Of a DNA stretch of 64,000 nucleotides, positions 36,495-48,772 are shown piece after piece. How positions within the stretch are numbered: the stretch's first letter is position 1; every line of letters begins with the position of its first letter. The stretch comes from Adineta steineri (Eukaryota; Rotifera; Eurotatoria; Adinetida; Adinetidae). The notes under the pieces are model-generated. The model worked only from the letters and a program-made list of their open reading frames with translations. It searched no databases and was not told the DNA's origin. The stretch lies in the NCBI GenBank assembly GCA_905250115.1, contig CAJNOI010000043.1, positions 186,001-250,000 of the forward strand, written 5' to 3'. A program made the translations under genes and the position numbers.

Positions 36495-38829
36495 TTCTTT
36501 TGCAAAGCTTCTAAAGAAAAAGAAAATGCAAGTTTACATTACATTTCTAATACGATTACTTTTTCATATCGAAATTTAAATATCTCTGAGAAATCAGTGT
36601 ACAGATTAATGCATGAGTTACATCATTCAAGGCGTGAAGAAACAGATTCAGATGAGGAGCAGTATTCCTCGTATTCGTAAATATATTAACCTTATACGTC
36701 TTTGTGCTTGAACAAAAAAAATATCTATTGTCATAATCGATTAATAAGATCAGGCACACTCAAAAACAAATTGTCTTCCGTAAAAAACTTAAACATCAGC
36801 ATTCTTGCATGACTGCACTCATGAGGTGAACACAAAAATGAATCCTATCATTCTTATTAGTTTAGTAAAATAACCTATATTTTGAATATGTTCTCAATAT
36901 TTTTGGTTTTTTTTGTTCGATATCAATGGGAAGAGAACATGTGGGGGTACAAATATCAGGGTATTTCTGCTGCAACACGTGGAATATTAACCTTGGGATA
37001 ATATCGTCAGCATCACATGAAAGTCCAGCGATATTTGAAATAACAAAATAAATTGTTCTAATAAAATCGAAATTAGCTAAAATTTTTACTTTATCTTTGG
37101 ACTATGGTAGAGAGATTACAGTAAAACTTTCAGCTCAATACGATGACGTTTGATGGAAATGTTCACTAAACAAGGGACACAGAAATAGCTCACTTAGTAT
37201 CTGAAGTTTCTGTTTCTATCCAATTGTTATATTTAAATTTTCTTTTTGAAAGAGGATGTTTTTTAAAATACGTACCTTTTTGATGATGAGAAGAAATCAC
37301 GAATTCAACTAGTCAGGAAAAAGGCTTTCTATATATATATAATAACAATTAAGTGCAGTTTAAAAAAAGCTCGGTCAAGAATCCAATCTCTACATGCTAT
37401 TTTAAGCAAAAGGAAAGATTTCAATGCATTAAATCAGTCGTGTAACTAGATAGTTAAGGTGAACAATTAGAAGAGATCTTGCATTTTTTTGACGTTTTTC
37501 TCGCAGATGTTCAGCTAATTTCAATTATAATCGAAACGTGGATGTCAAAGAAAAACAATATAACTTCTCAAAAAAGATTAGAAGATGAGCTATCTTCTTA
37601 TGCATTTATCTCGCTTCCGAAATTTTTGAAGCAAATTAACCTATTTTTATGCATGGAGTGGTGCCTCAAGATAAACTTCCATTAACAGAAAATATGTGTC
37701 AAGTTTTATCAAATTAAACCTTTTTTCTTTTTTTTATTAATAATAAGCCTAATATCTTTAATCACCTGCAGACGGACCATTCGTTAGATGGAGATTATAT
37801 CTAGAAAGGCTTCTGATCTATTTCATGTAGAGATGATAAATGTTTATTTAAGTTGTTAATAATAATGCAAACTTCACACACTTCTTCTACACATTTAAAC
37901 TTTAATAAATGTTCTTTTTTTAATTAAATACGTGAATCGTATGTTAATTATTATCATCCTCTCATTTTTATTAACGTGAGAGTAAAAATTCAAATGTAGT
38001 TCATATTTTATTTTGTTTATTCCACTCGACTAATAAAAATGTGTTAAGCTAAACATGCAAATGTCATCTATAAGTACGACAAACTCTGTAATGGTTATAT
38101 AAAAATAAATACATAGTATTGATATCATCGGCTTAATTTGATGAGAACCTAGTCGAATACATATGATTTCAGTCTAAACGTTTATTTGGAAAGTGATTTT
38201 ATTTGTCTTACCTTATGACAAACGTTTCAACTTGAACAAAAAATTACTACAGGAGATAAGATATTTTAAGAAGGATTTTAAAAAAGTACGTTTTCGTATA
38301 AATCTATTTTTTTGAAAAACTTCCTTATAAATAGAATCTTTTTTATTCGATAATTACTTTAGTTAATTTATTCATATATTTATAATTATCTTTACTCAAG
38401 TGGCATTTTCTTATAGTAAGATGATTTACTTCCACCTTTTTTCACTTAAACAATTAATATATACTTTTTTAATCTTCATAATAAATCTGTTTGCTCTTAC
38501 TTATTTCGAATAACTGCTAAATCTGTATTACGATATTCTTTGAATATTAGAGCGTAATACTACATATCTATCTTTATAATTGCAATCTTGTCCTAAATAA
38601 TCACTGAAAATAACTTTCAACTAATAAAAATCATTTTATTCTATTATCCATCTTGAGAGTGTGGGTGTAAATACCATTGGAAGAACATTCACCCACACCT
38701 TCAACTAAATTTTGTAATGTGACCAAAATTTATTAGACAAAAAAATAGTTTGTAGTTTTTTATGAGAATGTACAAATTTATTAAAAGAAAAAATATAAAG
38801 AAACAAAAATATCCATTCTGTTGAATACG
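36495..38829. other. 2.3 kb without a recognisable gene
   Basis: AT-rich. At 38651-38700 a short inverted pair GAGTGTGGGTGT...ACCCACACC lies about 130 bp beyond the LURP-one-like stop codon, on its 3' side. Short frames near 37480-37690 show no family features. Confidence 0.45.
38651..38700. repeat. Telomere-like GTGTGGGTG / CACCCACAC hairpin unit
   Basis: GAGTGTGGGTGT and ACCCACACCT are separated by about 28 bases, forming an imperfect inverted repeat in the probable 3' flank of the neighbouring gene. Comparable units occur near 34425, 40595, 49674 and 52085. Confidence 0.55.
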
Positions 38830-39396
38830 TCATAAAGATAATTGAATCATCACTAGAGTCAAGATGAATGGATCTTTCTTCTTATCAACATCTTCTGCAA
38901 TTTCGATCGAAGCCAAATGATCCGATTCCTGATCTTCTTGATGGATTTTAGCGATTGATTGTTGATCTTGCATTAGTTTATACTCATGACTATGCAATTT
39001 TCCTGTTCGATCGATCTTGTATTCACCGTAGACTGACTCGATTATATATTTATGATGCCATGGTGGACCTCTTCGTCGAAGAACTCCTAACAAGTTGTTG
39101 TGATGTTCGTTATCATCAACAGCATAAATATCGAAGGTTATATGAATTTGACTTATTTGACGAATATTGATCAATACTGTGCCAGATGAATTCATCAAGA
39201 TCAGTGTGTGACCAAGTTTATCATATTGATAATGAAATATATAGACCGTTTTGTCCTCATCATCCGATACAATAAATAAATGGTGGTATGCAACTGATAC
39301 ATCTTTGATTCGATAACGTCGAGCGTGCGTCATTTGTATATAAATAATAATGATCATAATGCATGTACAGGTGAGCGTATCTATATATACATACAT
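38830..39396 (-). CDS. LURP-one/tubby-C-terminal-like protein
   Basis: Intronless frame of 188 residues from the ATG at 39396, or 167 from MTHARRYRIKD at 39333, which I favour as the domain start. The pattern is LURP-one-related: YRIKDVSVAYHHLFIVSDDE opens the barrel, then VYIFHYQYDKLGHTLILMN, an IRQISQIHITFDIYAVD strand, and VYGEYKIDRTGKLHSHEYKL. SIAKIHQED and an acidic C-terminal helix DKKKDPFILTLVMIQLSL close it; DxDPxF(I/V)L is typical of the family's central helix. Related folds include tubby and phospholipid scramblases, and biochemical roles are mostly unknown. The upstream MYVYIDTLTCTCIMIIIIYI would be a hydrophobic extension if the first ATG is used. Confidence 0.65.
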   Translation of the reverse strand: MYVYIDTLTCTCIMIIIIYIQMTHARRYRIKDVSVAYHHLFIVSDDEDKTVYIFHYQYDKLGHTLILMNSSGTVLINIRQISQIHITFDIYAVDDNEHHNNLLGVLRRRGPPWHHKYIIESVYGEYKIDRTGKLHSHEYKLMQDQQSIAKIHQEDQESDHLASIEIAEDVDKKKDPFILTLVMIQLSL

Positions 39397-40043
39397 ATAA
39401 AATTACGCTTCAAGATTATTCTTTTCTTACTCATTCTCTTTTATACGTAGTTACAAACACACCTCTTTTCGAAAATAATTGAGAAGGCAAAGCATGTTAG
39501 ATCTGAGTCAGAATGTGACGTAAATAAAATAAATGACGACCATCATAAGTCATGTGTGTATGTTTGTCGTACATCGTATGCTCAATCAGTTAATATATGA
39601 CACAAATCTACTTTTGATAATTTTCGTGACGTAAACAGGAATGTGCTCCACAACGTTGTATCACATAACAAATGCGTATAAATCCAGTATTAATCAAGCC
39701 TTATCTAGTAATTGTTTTGTTATTTGACAGAGAAGACTTGCAAGATTTTATTCAAAAAGAAAACGTTCATCAACATTGTTGAAAAATATTCCTTTACCTT
39801 TAACAATACAAAAATTTATTAGTTGGAATAGTAACTCTACTATTCTGAATATTTATATATCATATTCGTAGACATAAGTTCTGTTTAGCTATTTCAAAAT
39901 AAACTATTTCAAACAAGATTAGGTCAAGCACGCGTACGGCAAAAGATTGAGCAGAATCTGTTGTATTACTACTGTCCTGGCCCATTTGTTATGATTATTT
40001 TAAATTATGATTTGTAGCTACTATGTAGCTGAGGAGATAATCA

Positions 40044-40111
40044 AGCAGTTTAACGGTAGAATATCCAACCGATTGTTGAAAGGTGCGGGTTTCGATTCAT
40101 GTCTTGGCAAT
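40044..40111 (+). pseudogene. Degenerate tRNA-like sequence
   Basis: A D-arm/A-box-like TTTAACGGTAGAATATC is followed about 30 bases later by GCGGGTTTCGATTCATGTC, close to the B-box GGTTCGANTCC with one extra T. A CAAC/GTTG stem sits where the anticodon arm should be, and CAAG pairs with CTTG at the ends. The anticodon stem is one bulge short of canonical, so I read it as a pseudogene or the head of a tRNA-derived SINE. No specific amino acid can be assigned. Confidence 0.35.
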
Positions 40112-40595
40112 AGGATCCTTTTTATCTAATTATACGTATTAGATAAAGCATGTTAACTGTAAAGATCTAGAATAATCTGGCAGATAGAAATCCGTGGATA
40201 CGTCAAATAACAGATAATCTTTCTTTAAATTGATTTATCCTTTCTCTTTTGATTAAATATTTTGAAACTCAGCTCATCCTCTGGTAGCTGTTCTCACTTT
40301 CACTCGTACTATATGTTTAATACAATATCCACACACACGATCATGTACATTCTAATTATCACGAAATACGATGCAGAGATCTTTTTCCGAAGAGAGCTTA
40401 TCATATTATTGAATAAGATTAGAATAAAACTATAACGTGATATAGAAAAGAGTTCAAGGAAAGTTAATTGAAATGTTATATAAAATCTTCGAATGTGTAA
40501 TGAATTTAGTCATGATAAAAAGAGGTGATAAAGTTTCTCTGTCCGAAATGATTAAAGACAAGTAACGTTCGTCGTGTGGACTCGCTTGATATTGG

Positions 40596-40650
40596 GTGTA
40601 GGTGTGGGTGTGTCTTCTTCATCTATGCCCATACTCCTACCCACATCCAT
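40596..40650. repeat. Inverted telomere-like blocks
   Basis: GGGTGTAGGTGTGGGTGTG is followed after a short spacer by CCCATACTCCTACCCACATC. It resembles TGTGGG-type bdelloid telomere repeats but is too short and imperfect to be a telomere. Confidence 0.5.
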
Positions 40651-41163
40651 CTATGTTTACTAAAATATCGTAGCATCCCATCTACATCGTACAGGATATT
40701 CAAAAAAATAATTCTTTTGAATACCATAATATAATAATGTATGTCACTTTTCTTTGCAAGATCAGAAAGAAAATCCGATAATCTAATAGTACATTATATT
40801 TAACATGAATAAGCTGTACAATTAAGAAAAAATAACATGATTTTTTTATCGGCTGTTTTGTCATTGAGTAGAGAGACAGAATATTTTTTGTTTATTTATT
40901 TGTATTAGTCAACAGTGTCGCTGAGACATATATTGATTTGATTTCTTAAAAGCCGCATTAACGTTTTCGTAAGTTACTATAAACGATTTTCTACTGTCAC
41001 TTGCACAACCATTCATTTCTCGTACGAGCGCGGTCATAAAGTAGTGAAGTGCTCTCGCTGTTTGAATTTAATTAATTATATTAGCAATATCTGTATCACG
41101 AAAATTTATAAGTGTTTCAAAATCTGAAAGCGATCTACAATAAGTGTCTGATGCATATTTATT

Positions 41164-41708
41164 AGGCATGCACCAATTCCAATTCGATTCGGCTCCAATT
41201 CTAGAATTGGAATTGGTCGAAATTGATATGGAATTGACTCAAAATGACTAGAAATCGTAGGAACTTTCATGTTATTCGCTGAAACTGATCGGAGCTAAGA
41301 CTAGATCAGTACAGATCACTATAAATTACTGGAAATGGATCTGACTCAGCCAGTATTTGTGAACACTTTTCTATAATTGACTTAGAATTGATCAGAACTC
41401 ACACAAAACTGAATAAACAGTGTCAATCCTTAAGCACTATAATTAATAAAAATTAGAATACATTGGAATAGAAATAAACTTTTGCTATTTCTATTCTAAG
41501 TCAATTATAGAAAAATATTCACAAATACCGGCTGAATCAAATCCATACTCAGTAATTTCTAGTGATCCGTACTAATCTAGTCTTAGTTCCGATCAGTTTC
41601 AGCGAATGACATGAAAGTTCCTACGATTTCTAGTGATTTTGAGTCAATTCCAGTTCCAATCCCAACCAATTCCAATTCTAGAATTGGTATTGGAATTGGT
41701 GCATGCCT
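41164..41708. mobile_element. 545 bp foldback/MITE-like element with long terminal inverted repeats
   Basis: Ends AGGCATGCACCAATTCCAAT and ATTGGAATTGGTGCATGCCT are perfect reverse complements. The complementarity continues inward for roughly 235 bp per arm (left AAATCGTAGGAACTTTCATG matches right CATGAAAGTTCCTACGATTT; left CTATAATTGACTTAGAAT matches right ATTCTAAGTCAATTATAG), with a central loop of about 80 bp. Subterminal CCAATTCTAGAATTGG palindromes occur in both arms. It encodes no protein. A possible ATT flanks both sides. Arms differ by scattered substitutions and a few indels, so it is not newly inserted. Confidence 0.85.
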
Positions 41709-42753
41709 ATTTAAATTTAATTTAGATGTATGTTTGAAATAACTTTTACAAAAATATTTTATATATTTTAGAATACAATGTCGTATCATTATTTATTTCC
41801 CAATATAACTAAATTAACAATAGATGCAGATAATAAATGGTCGATTGAATGTGCTGCACATCTTTATCAATAGGCGAAAAGATTTTATACTGAAATTCAA
41901 TAGTAATGCAAGGCGTATAATACCATTTACATACACAAATATTTGTCATTGAATTTCTTACCTAGAAGAAATATAAGTCATATTTGGAAATCATGACTTT
42001 TGACAAAAGGATCATTTTGTTTTTGTTTCTTAATCTTATTTTTTTAAAAGCAAATATCATGTTTTTTTTTAAAGGAAACACTGGCAATAATTGCATCCAA
42101 CAGAAGACAAAAAAATTCACTTTTCTATTTCTATTTTTCTATTCCAGTCGCAATAGTAACAAGAAAAGATAGAAGAAAAACAACACAACAATAGTAATAT
42201 AGAAGAGAAAGAAGAAAAAAAAATCATTGACATAAACAACAAAACAAATCGGAAGCGTCAAATAATTATCAGGCACAAAGTTATATAGTTTGTCTCGTTC
42301 CTTTTCTCTTTCTACTTCTGTCTTCTTTTTTCTTTTGTTTATCACTTTCATCAACAAAACAAAAACGATAAATAAAATTACTGTTGAAAAATATGTCCTA
42401 GCTAAGAACAAAGTAAAAATGGTATATAATAATGAAGATTGCACGCGTTCAATCACCCCAACAATACATATAGAGATTTCCCATAAACCCTACAAACCCT
42501 TTTCCCATCAAACATACAAAGAAAAACGATAAAAAAAAAGAAAGAAAAGAAAATCACACACACAGTTAAAAGCGGCGTGCAAAAATCATCCTCAATGTTT
42601 TAACCAATCGAACAAAAAAAGACAGTCGAAAAAACTATAATAGTTGCAAAAAAAACAAAGAAATACATATGAAAAGAAAAACAAACAAATAGATAAATAA
42701 TAAGAGATAAAATAGAAAAAAAACAACAAGACTCTATTCGATTTCTTTTTTAC
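41709..42753. other. Intergenic, nothing coding seen
   Basis: AT-rich 3' flank of the membrane-anchored gene at 42754-44265. It contains AAAG- and AAAC-rich low complexity at 42520-42720. Confidence 0.55.
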
Positions 42754-44265
42754 TTAAGAAATTCGACGTACATTTGTTGACTTCTTTTTCGACTGAGATG
42801 ATGTTGCTGTTGTGGATTGACCTGTAACACCTGATGATGAATTTTTTTGATCATCAAAATTTAATTTCTAAAATTAAAATAGTTAAGTATTCTTTTTGTA
42901 TTTCTTTAATAAATCTTATACTTCATCTTCTTGTCCATTTTTATAATTTTGAATATGATCATTTCCATCAACATTAATATCTTTTTCAGTTAATGCTGTT
43001 TTATTATTTTTAACTGGTACAATACGTGTAACATTAACAATATATTGTTCATCTTGTTCACGTTCAGGCCAGTCACCAATATCATTGATAGAAAAATTTT
43101 GTTGCTTATTTAATGCTTGTTTCCACCAATTATCACTAGAAGTATAACGATTTTCACCTGTTGGTAATAATTGACAAATTTCAATTGGTTCTTGAGGTTG
43201 TGGTTGAAAAGAAACATTTGATGTAGCTGATTGTGATGGTGTTGTTGTTTCAGCATCAAAATCAGTTTTATTTGTTGATGATGATAATGGTTGTACAGTT
43301 CGTTTTTCTGATGTAGCTTTACGTTTTGATGATGATGATGCTTTTGGTGATATTTCTTGATGATTAGTCGTTGTTGTTTCATTTTTACCTTTAGTTTTGT
43401 TACGACTATTAACTTGTTTACCACCTTGTGTAACCCATTGACCTTCATCTTCTTGTTCAACACTAACATCATCATCATTAAATGATGTCTGCTTAGCTTC
43501 AGTGTTAGCAACTACTGTTGGTTTTTTATTTGAAGTTGTTGTATTGACCTTGTTCGATGGATTATCTATATTTGTAAACAAATATTATATTTTGATCAAA
43601 TTAGATTCTCAATATACTTTTTCCTGTTGCTGTTTGTTGTTTGTTAACTGCAGGTGTTTCAACAGGTTTTGATTGTTTCTTTTTAGCATCAGTACTTTGA
43701 GTTCCAGCAACCTTTTCATTACGTCCAGATACTTGTTGTTGTTTTGTTGATGATGGTTTATTGTCATTGTTTACTGTAGTAGACTTATTGTTTGCATCAT
43801 TGGATGTTACTTTTTTACCTGTAGTTGATTTTTTTGACATTTTTGGCTAAATAAATAACATAAGTATTATATTTTTCTGTATAAATTTCGGGATTATTTA
43901 AATACCTTTTCATCTTCACTTTCTTCAGATTGTGAACTTGATGATGTTGATGATACGATAGTTTTAGCTACTGGTGTTGTAGTTACATCCTTTTTTGTTT
44001 TATTATTAGTTTTCTTTTTATTAGCAGATGTTGTATCAATTGATGGTTTTTTTGTATTAGTTTCTTTGGTTTTTTTATCTTTAGTTGAATGTTGTTTTGA
44101 ATTAGATGAGCTTGATTTCGATTTAGTTGATGATGATGATGAAAAGAAAACTCGAACAGCAACTGTAACAAGTAAAATTAAAGCCAAAGTAAGTACTGAA
44201 ACAATGGTCATCATTGATAATGACACACTGCTAGTTAATTGTTCAAATAATGATGCTGACGCCAT
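42754..44265 (-). CDS. Membrane-anchored, Lys/Ser/Thr-rich disordered protein (metadherin-like layout)
   Basis: Four exons (43906-44265, 43618-43846, 42922-43565, 42754-42867) give 448 residues starting MASASLFEQLTSSVSLSMM. One transmembrane segment (TIVSVLTLALILLVTVAVRVFF) near residues 20-41 is followed by a very long K/S/T/N-rich, acid-patched disordered region. The only distinctive segments are EDEGQWVTQGGKQVNSRNK and SDNWWKQALNKQQNFSINDI followed by GDWPEREQDE. An N-terminal anchor followed by a basic disordered tail with paired-Trp motifs recalls metadherin/LYRIC (whose Trp motifs bind SND1), but similarity is only in layout and I do not claim orthology. TTTTTAG directly abuts the ATG. 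Base composition is rich in AAA, ACA and TCA codons. Confidence 0.6.
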
Positions 44266-45049
44266 CTAAAAATAAAAAGAATTTGTCATATATAATGATT
44301 TTATCTATATCATCATCATCATGTATTCAAAAGTACAAGTATAGTGAAGAAGTAAATAAATAATAGAGAAGGTTTATAAATATTTTAGATTCGACAATGA
44401 TTTCGTCAAATAATCATTAGTCATTTGCCTGGCTAGCTGTTGTCGTCATCATAACATTTGTTTTTATTATAAAGAGAAATAAATTGTCAATTATTTAAAT
44501 AATAATAAGAAAAATAAAAGAAAAATTTACATGTATTGATTCATTTAATATCATGACATATGTTCAGATAGATGGCGTTTAATACGATAAACACATAAAT
44601 GATCTACTTTTTACTTTGTAATACAAAAAAAAGTCTTATAGAAAATAAAAAACGAGAATTTGTAATCTGTAAAAAAGGAACTTGTTTTTTATTTATTCAT
44701 ATTTTTCTCATTGGCTGTTCAAAAATAAGATTTTTTTTCCTACTTTCTTCCTTCCTTCCTTTCGTTGTTGTTTCTTTCTTTCCATCGTCATCAGCTGGCT
44801 AACGGTTTGTGCCTTGAAATCAAGAGTATACTTTCCCATTCTGTCGTTGATTGTTAATTATATATAAATAGATGAACTAAATTTAAAATATTACTAGTTT
44901 TCTAAAAATATACTTCATGGTTCTTTCAATTTCATCTTTACTTTTCCCCCCCTAATCAAATCTATCAAACATATGAAAGTGTTCTACTTCAAGGTCTTCT
45001 CATTTTATTTAAATTTGTTTCAGATATTAAAAGAATAACGGCTGAATGA
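44266..45049. promoter_or_regulatory. Divergent upstream region between the membrane-anchored gene and ADAM10
   Basis: A 784 bp AT-rich head-to-head spacer. TTTGTTTCAG ends 26 nt before the ADAM10 ATG, suggesting a trans-splice site or 5' UTR intron. No core element could be assigned. Confidence 0.4.
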
Positions 45050-48000
45050 ATGCCGTGGTCGCTCATTCTTCTATTTTTCTTGGCAATATTATGGCCATAT
45101 CAATATTTTCTAGTTCATGCTGATCATCTTTCATCATCAGGTATCGAACGTTATAATTTTATTCGTAAAATTCATGATGAAACGACAGCGGATCATCATC
45201 GACGAAAGCGTTCAATTATCGAAAATAATCCCGATCGGATTCTTACATTAGAACTTGATCATAAGTTAGTTTTTATAATTTTTCTAATAAAATATATTTC
45301 TTTTTTCTTTTTTTTCTAGAAATATAACTTTAGTTTTAAAAAATACCAATGAATTTTTTGCAACAGATGCTGATATCCATCTTAATTCATCAAATTTTAT
45401 TCCTATAGATTCTTCAATTCTTTACGATGGTTATGTCTTAGGTAAATATTTATTTATCAAAAATTTTTATTCTATTATATAAATTAGGTCATGATGATCA
45501 ATCTTATGTTAGTGGAGGATTTTATTCAAATTGGTTTGATGGTACAATTAAGATGTCGAATGAAACTTGGCATATTGAACCAACTCGTAAATATGGTGAA
45601 CATTTAGCTGATGCTGGTCCATCGATTATTTATAATGCACTTGATGTTGATATGACAAGATATAATAGTAAAAATCCATTTAGATCTAAACGATTTGTAA
45701 TGAATGAAGATGGGGATGATGATGATCATGATGATACTTCGTCTTTTTGTGGACTTGATAAAAATGAAAAACGAAATAAGATGAAAGAAGAATCAGATAA
45801 ATTAAATACTGAGAAATATGATGATATGGATTTTAAATCGCGTTATACACGATCAAAACGACAAACAACGAATAAGAATGAACGTGAACGAACTTGTTGT
45901 TATATTTATATACGTGTTGATCCAACACTTTGGGATGTTGTCTATAAAAATGAAGGTCTTAATGTAAGAAGAATTGTTTGAAAAATATTTCTTTTATTTT
46001 GAATTTATTTATAAATTAAATAGGAAAAAGAACCAACTATTCATGCAATTGTTACATTTCTTTATCGAACAGTTACGGCGGCAAATGCAATTTATCGTTC
46101 ATTAAAATTTGAATCAAATGGAGATGTTTTATATAGATTTACATTGAGAATAAAACGAATTCGAGTATGTTATATCTTTAAATTCTATTGAGATCATTTG
46201 TAAGCTGAAATGTCTTAGATTTCGATTAGTAAAGGTTAAATATAGATCTTCTTTAGAATTTCTCACTAGAAGATTGAAGTTCAAGAGAATTTTAATGAAT
46301 TATGACATGATCTAATAAAGTGTATCGACAGCTAACGAAACGTGTTCCGATGATCAATTACTTGCGAACTCGAATACTACATATACGAGTGACTTCAGTT
46401 TGGCGTGAAAAAACTCAAAAAGATAATTTCCCCTAGGTCCTTCTTCTTGGTTTATTGCTATGACACTGCATTTTTTTTCGCTTCTCGTACGGTATGCATC
46501 ATACCAAAGCCTAAACTAACTATAGTTTGAGTGTAAACGCCTAAAGGGAAATCATCTCATTGAGAGATGATCAGTATCTATTCAAATAAGTGAATAATAT
46601 ATTTTCAATAATTTAGATTTTAACACCTGATGATTGTGGACAAAAAAATTTAAGTTTAAGTGAAACAAATATTTGTCGTTCATTTCTTGATTCCAATGTT
46701 TTATTGACATGGCATTCAGCTGAAAATTTTGCTGATTATTGTTTAGCATATATATTTGCAGCACGAGATTTTGGTGATGGCACATTAGGTTTAGCATGGA
46801 TGGGAAGTGTTGCATCAAGTATGTTTCAATAAAAAATTGTCATTAAATAAAACTAATTGATTCTGAATTTAGATAGTCGTGGTGGTATATGTGAAAAACC
46901 AGCAAAAGATATTTATGAAGGACAACGTGTTATGAAAACATTAAATACAGGAATGATAACAGTTATTAATCATAATACACGTACATCTTCATTAATGACT
47001 GAATTAACATTTGCTCATGAAGTTGGACATAATTTAGGTGCTGAGGTTTGTATATATAGATTTCATGGAAAGAAATGCTTTACTAAAAATGTATTTATTT
47101 TATTTAGCATGATGATGAAAAATGTGGTGGTGATGCAACAAATGGTCATTATATAATGTATCGACGAGCAACCACTGGTTTAGAAGAAAATAATAATAAA
47201 TTTTCAAATTGTAGTATGGATAAAATGGGCCCAGTTGTAATTGCTGTTAAAAATCAACTTGTTGGAAAAGTCAATTGTTTAACAGAATGTTTACAAGTTG
47301 GTTATTGTGGAAATCGAAATGTTGAAGATGATGAAGAATGTGATTGTGGTTTTATATCTGAATGTACAGATGATTGTTGTTATCCAGCTGGTGGTCCAGA
47401 TGCAAAATTAGGTTGTAAATTAAAACCAGGTGCTCGTTGCAGGTAAATATAAAATAAAAAAATAATGTTTCTTACTTGAATTTTTTTCCAAAATGTTTTA
47501 GTCCATCGAAAGGACCTTGTTGTTCGGATCAATGTTCATTTCATCCATCTACTCATATATGTCATAAAGATAAGGCTAGTCAAGATTGTATTGGTGATGT
47601 ACGATGCGAGTAAGTTTTAAAAAAAGACTCATATTGAAAAATCTTAATTAATATAAATTTAATTTCTAGTGGTATTCAAGCTACATGTCCTCTTAATGAC
47701 ACACAATTCTTTAAACCAATTGATACACCATGTAATCAACATACTCAATTATGCGATCGAGGGGTATGACAAAAATATTTGAAGTTTATTTTTACAAAGA
47801 CGACCTTCTTTTTTTATTCTTAGGAATGTAATAAAAGTATATGTACATTAATTGATAAAACAGAATGTACATTAACAATACCGAATGTTGAAGATCCATT
47901 ACGACAACGAGGTATTGATCGAGAATATTTATGTCACATTGGTTGTTTTGAGAGTATGAAATTAATAATAAGTATATAAATATGGATAATAATTTATTCA

Positions 48001-48772
48001 TTATAGCTCGAACAAATTCATGTGTTGATACACTTACACTTCGTATGCCAAATAATTATAGTAAAAATGGTTTTGGTTATAAACACCGACCTGGTTTGTT
48101 ATTTTTTATACGAGTTGATTTTTTTTTGGATTGTAATTTTCTATTCACTTTCATAGGACATGCTTGTGCCGGAACAGCTGGCTATTGTGATGTATTTGGT
48201 AAATGTCGTGCTGTTGATGCTGAAGGTCCTTTAACTCGATTGAAAAATATGTTGCTCAATGAAGAAAATATTCGTACACTTACTCAACTCATTCAGGTTT
48301 ATTGATATTTTCTATTTAAATAGGTGGAAATAATTATTTATTTTTTGTTTTGTTCTGTTAGGAATATTGGTGGGCATTTGTATTGGGACTATTAGGTGTT
48401 ATTGGTTTTATGAGTATTTTTGTAAAAATTTGTTCTGTACATACACCTTCATCAAATCCACGTTTTAAACCTGCTCGATCTCTTTCACTTAAACGTGGAG
48501 TATGTATATTCTTTTGATAATAATTTCAATACTAAGAAGAAAATGTTATTCTTTCTTTGTATCTTTAGTCACATGGCCCTCGACCACATAATGTACAAAA
48601 TTCTCGTCAACCTACTTCTACATCAGTATCAGCAACAACTGGTAGTGAACTTACTTCGTTACAACAACAACAATCAAAACGACAACCAAAAGTGTTTGTA
48701 CGTGGATCCAACTCGTCAGATAAACAACAGATACGCGTTCAACAGAATAAAAACAAAGCGTCTCGTCTGTAA
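45050..48772 (+). CDS. ADAM10: ADAM10/Kuzbanian metalloprotease
   Basis: Type I membrane sheddase (Notch, APP, cadherins). Fourteen exons (45050-45264, 45320-45441, 45488-45963, 46024-46164, 46617-46818, 46873-47045, 47108-47442, 47502-47609, 47670-47763, 47824-47953, 48007-48093, 48157-48296, 48362-48499, 48569-48772) give 854 residues. Signal peptide at residues 1-24, then a prodomain containing an acidic insert (DEDGDDDDHDD-like) absent from vertebrates. The furin-type site TRSKR precedes the catalytic domain, which has DYCLAYIFAARDFGDG, LGLAWMG, GGICEK and the zinc site TFAHEVGHNLGAEHD. The following NNKFSNCS, CGNRNVEDDEECDCG and LKPGARCSPSKGPCCS form the ADAM10-type disintegrin region. 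GYCDVFGKCRAVDAEGPL, a transmembrane segment (FVLGLLGVIGFMSIFVKI) and CSVHTPSSNPRFKP end it as in orthologues. The cytoplasmic tail is basic and Q-rich. Catalytic residues are intact. Confidence 0.97.
46165..46616. other. Enlarged ADAM10 intron with a possible insert
   Basis: 452 bp versus about 50-60 bp for the other introns of this gene. Contains GC-richer sequence at about 46320-46570, including AAATCATCTCATT followed by GAGAGATGATCA (a 9 bp stem) and CCTAAACTAACTATAGTTTG. No protein remnant or clear target duplication seen. Probably a decayed non-autonomous element. Confidence 0.35.

Larger units (their letters stand above)
39397..41163. other. 1.8 kb accessory spacer with tRNA-like and telomere-like remnants
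   Basis: No protein gene seen. Holds the tRNA-like relic near 40044-40111 and a GGGTGTAGGTGTGGGTGTG block at 40596-40614 followed by CCCATACTCCTACCCACATC at 40628-40647 in opposite orientation. Confidence 0.45.

Noticed and set aside
34375-40650. GGGTGTGGG blocks as a true telomere or subtelomere boundary
   Set aside because: Blocks are single, imperfect and in opposed orientations, and conserved genes continue on both sides, so this is an internal region.
41583-41789. Minus-strand 68-codon frame with Pro-Ile and Leu-Glu repeats
   Set aside because: Lies inside the right arm of the foldback element; the repeats reflect CCAATTCCAATT palindromes, not a protein.
43110-43511. 133-codon minus-strand frame rich in His/Gln/Leu
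   Set aside because: Off-frame reading of the Ser/Thr/Lys-rich exon at 42922-43565, whose own frame splices correctly.
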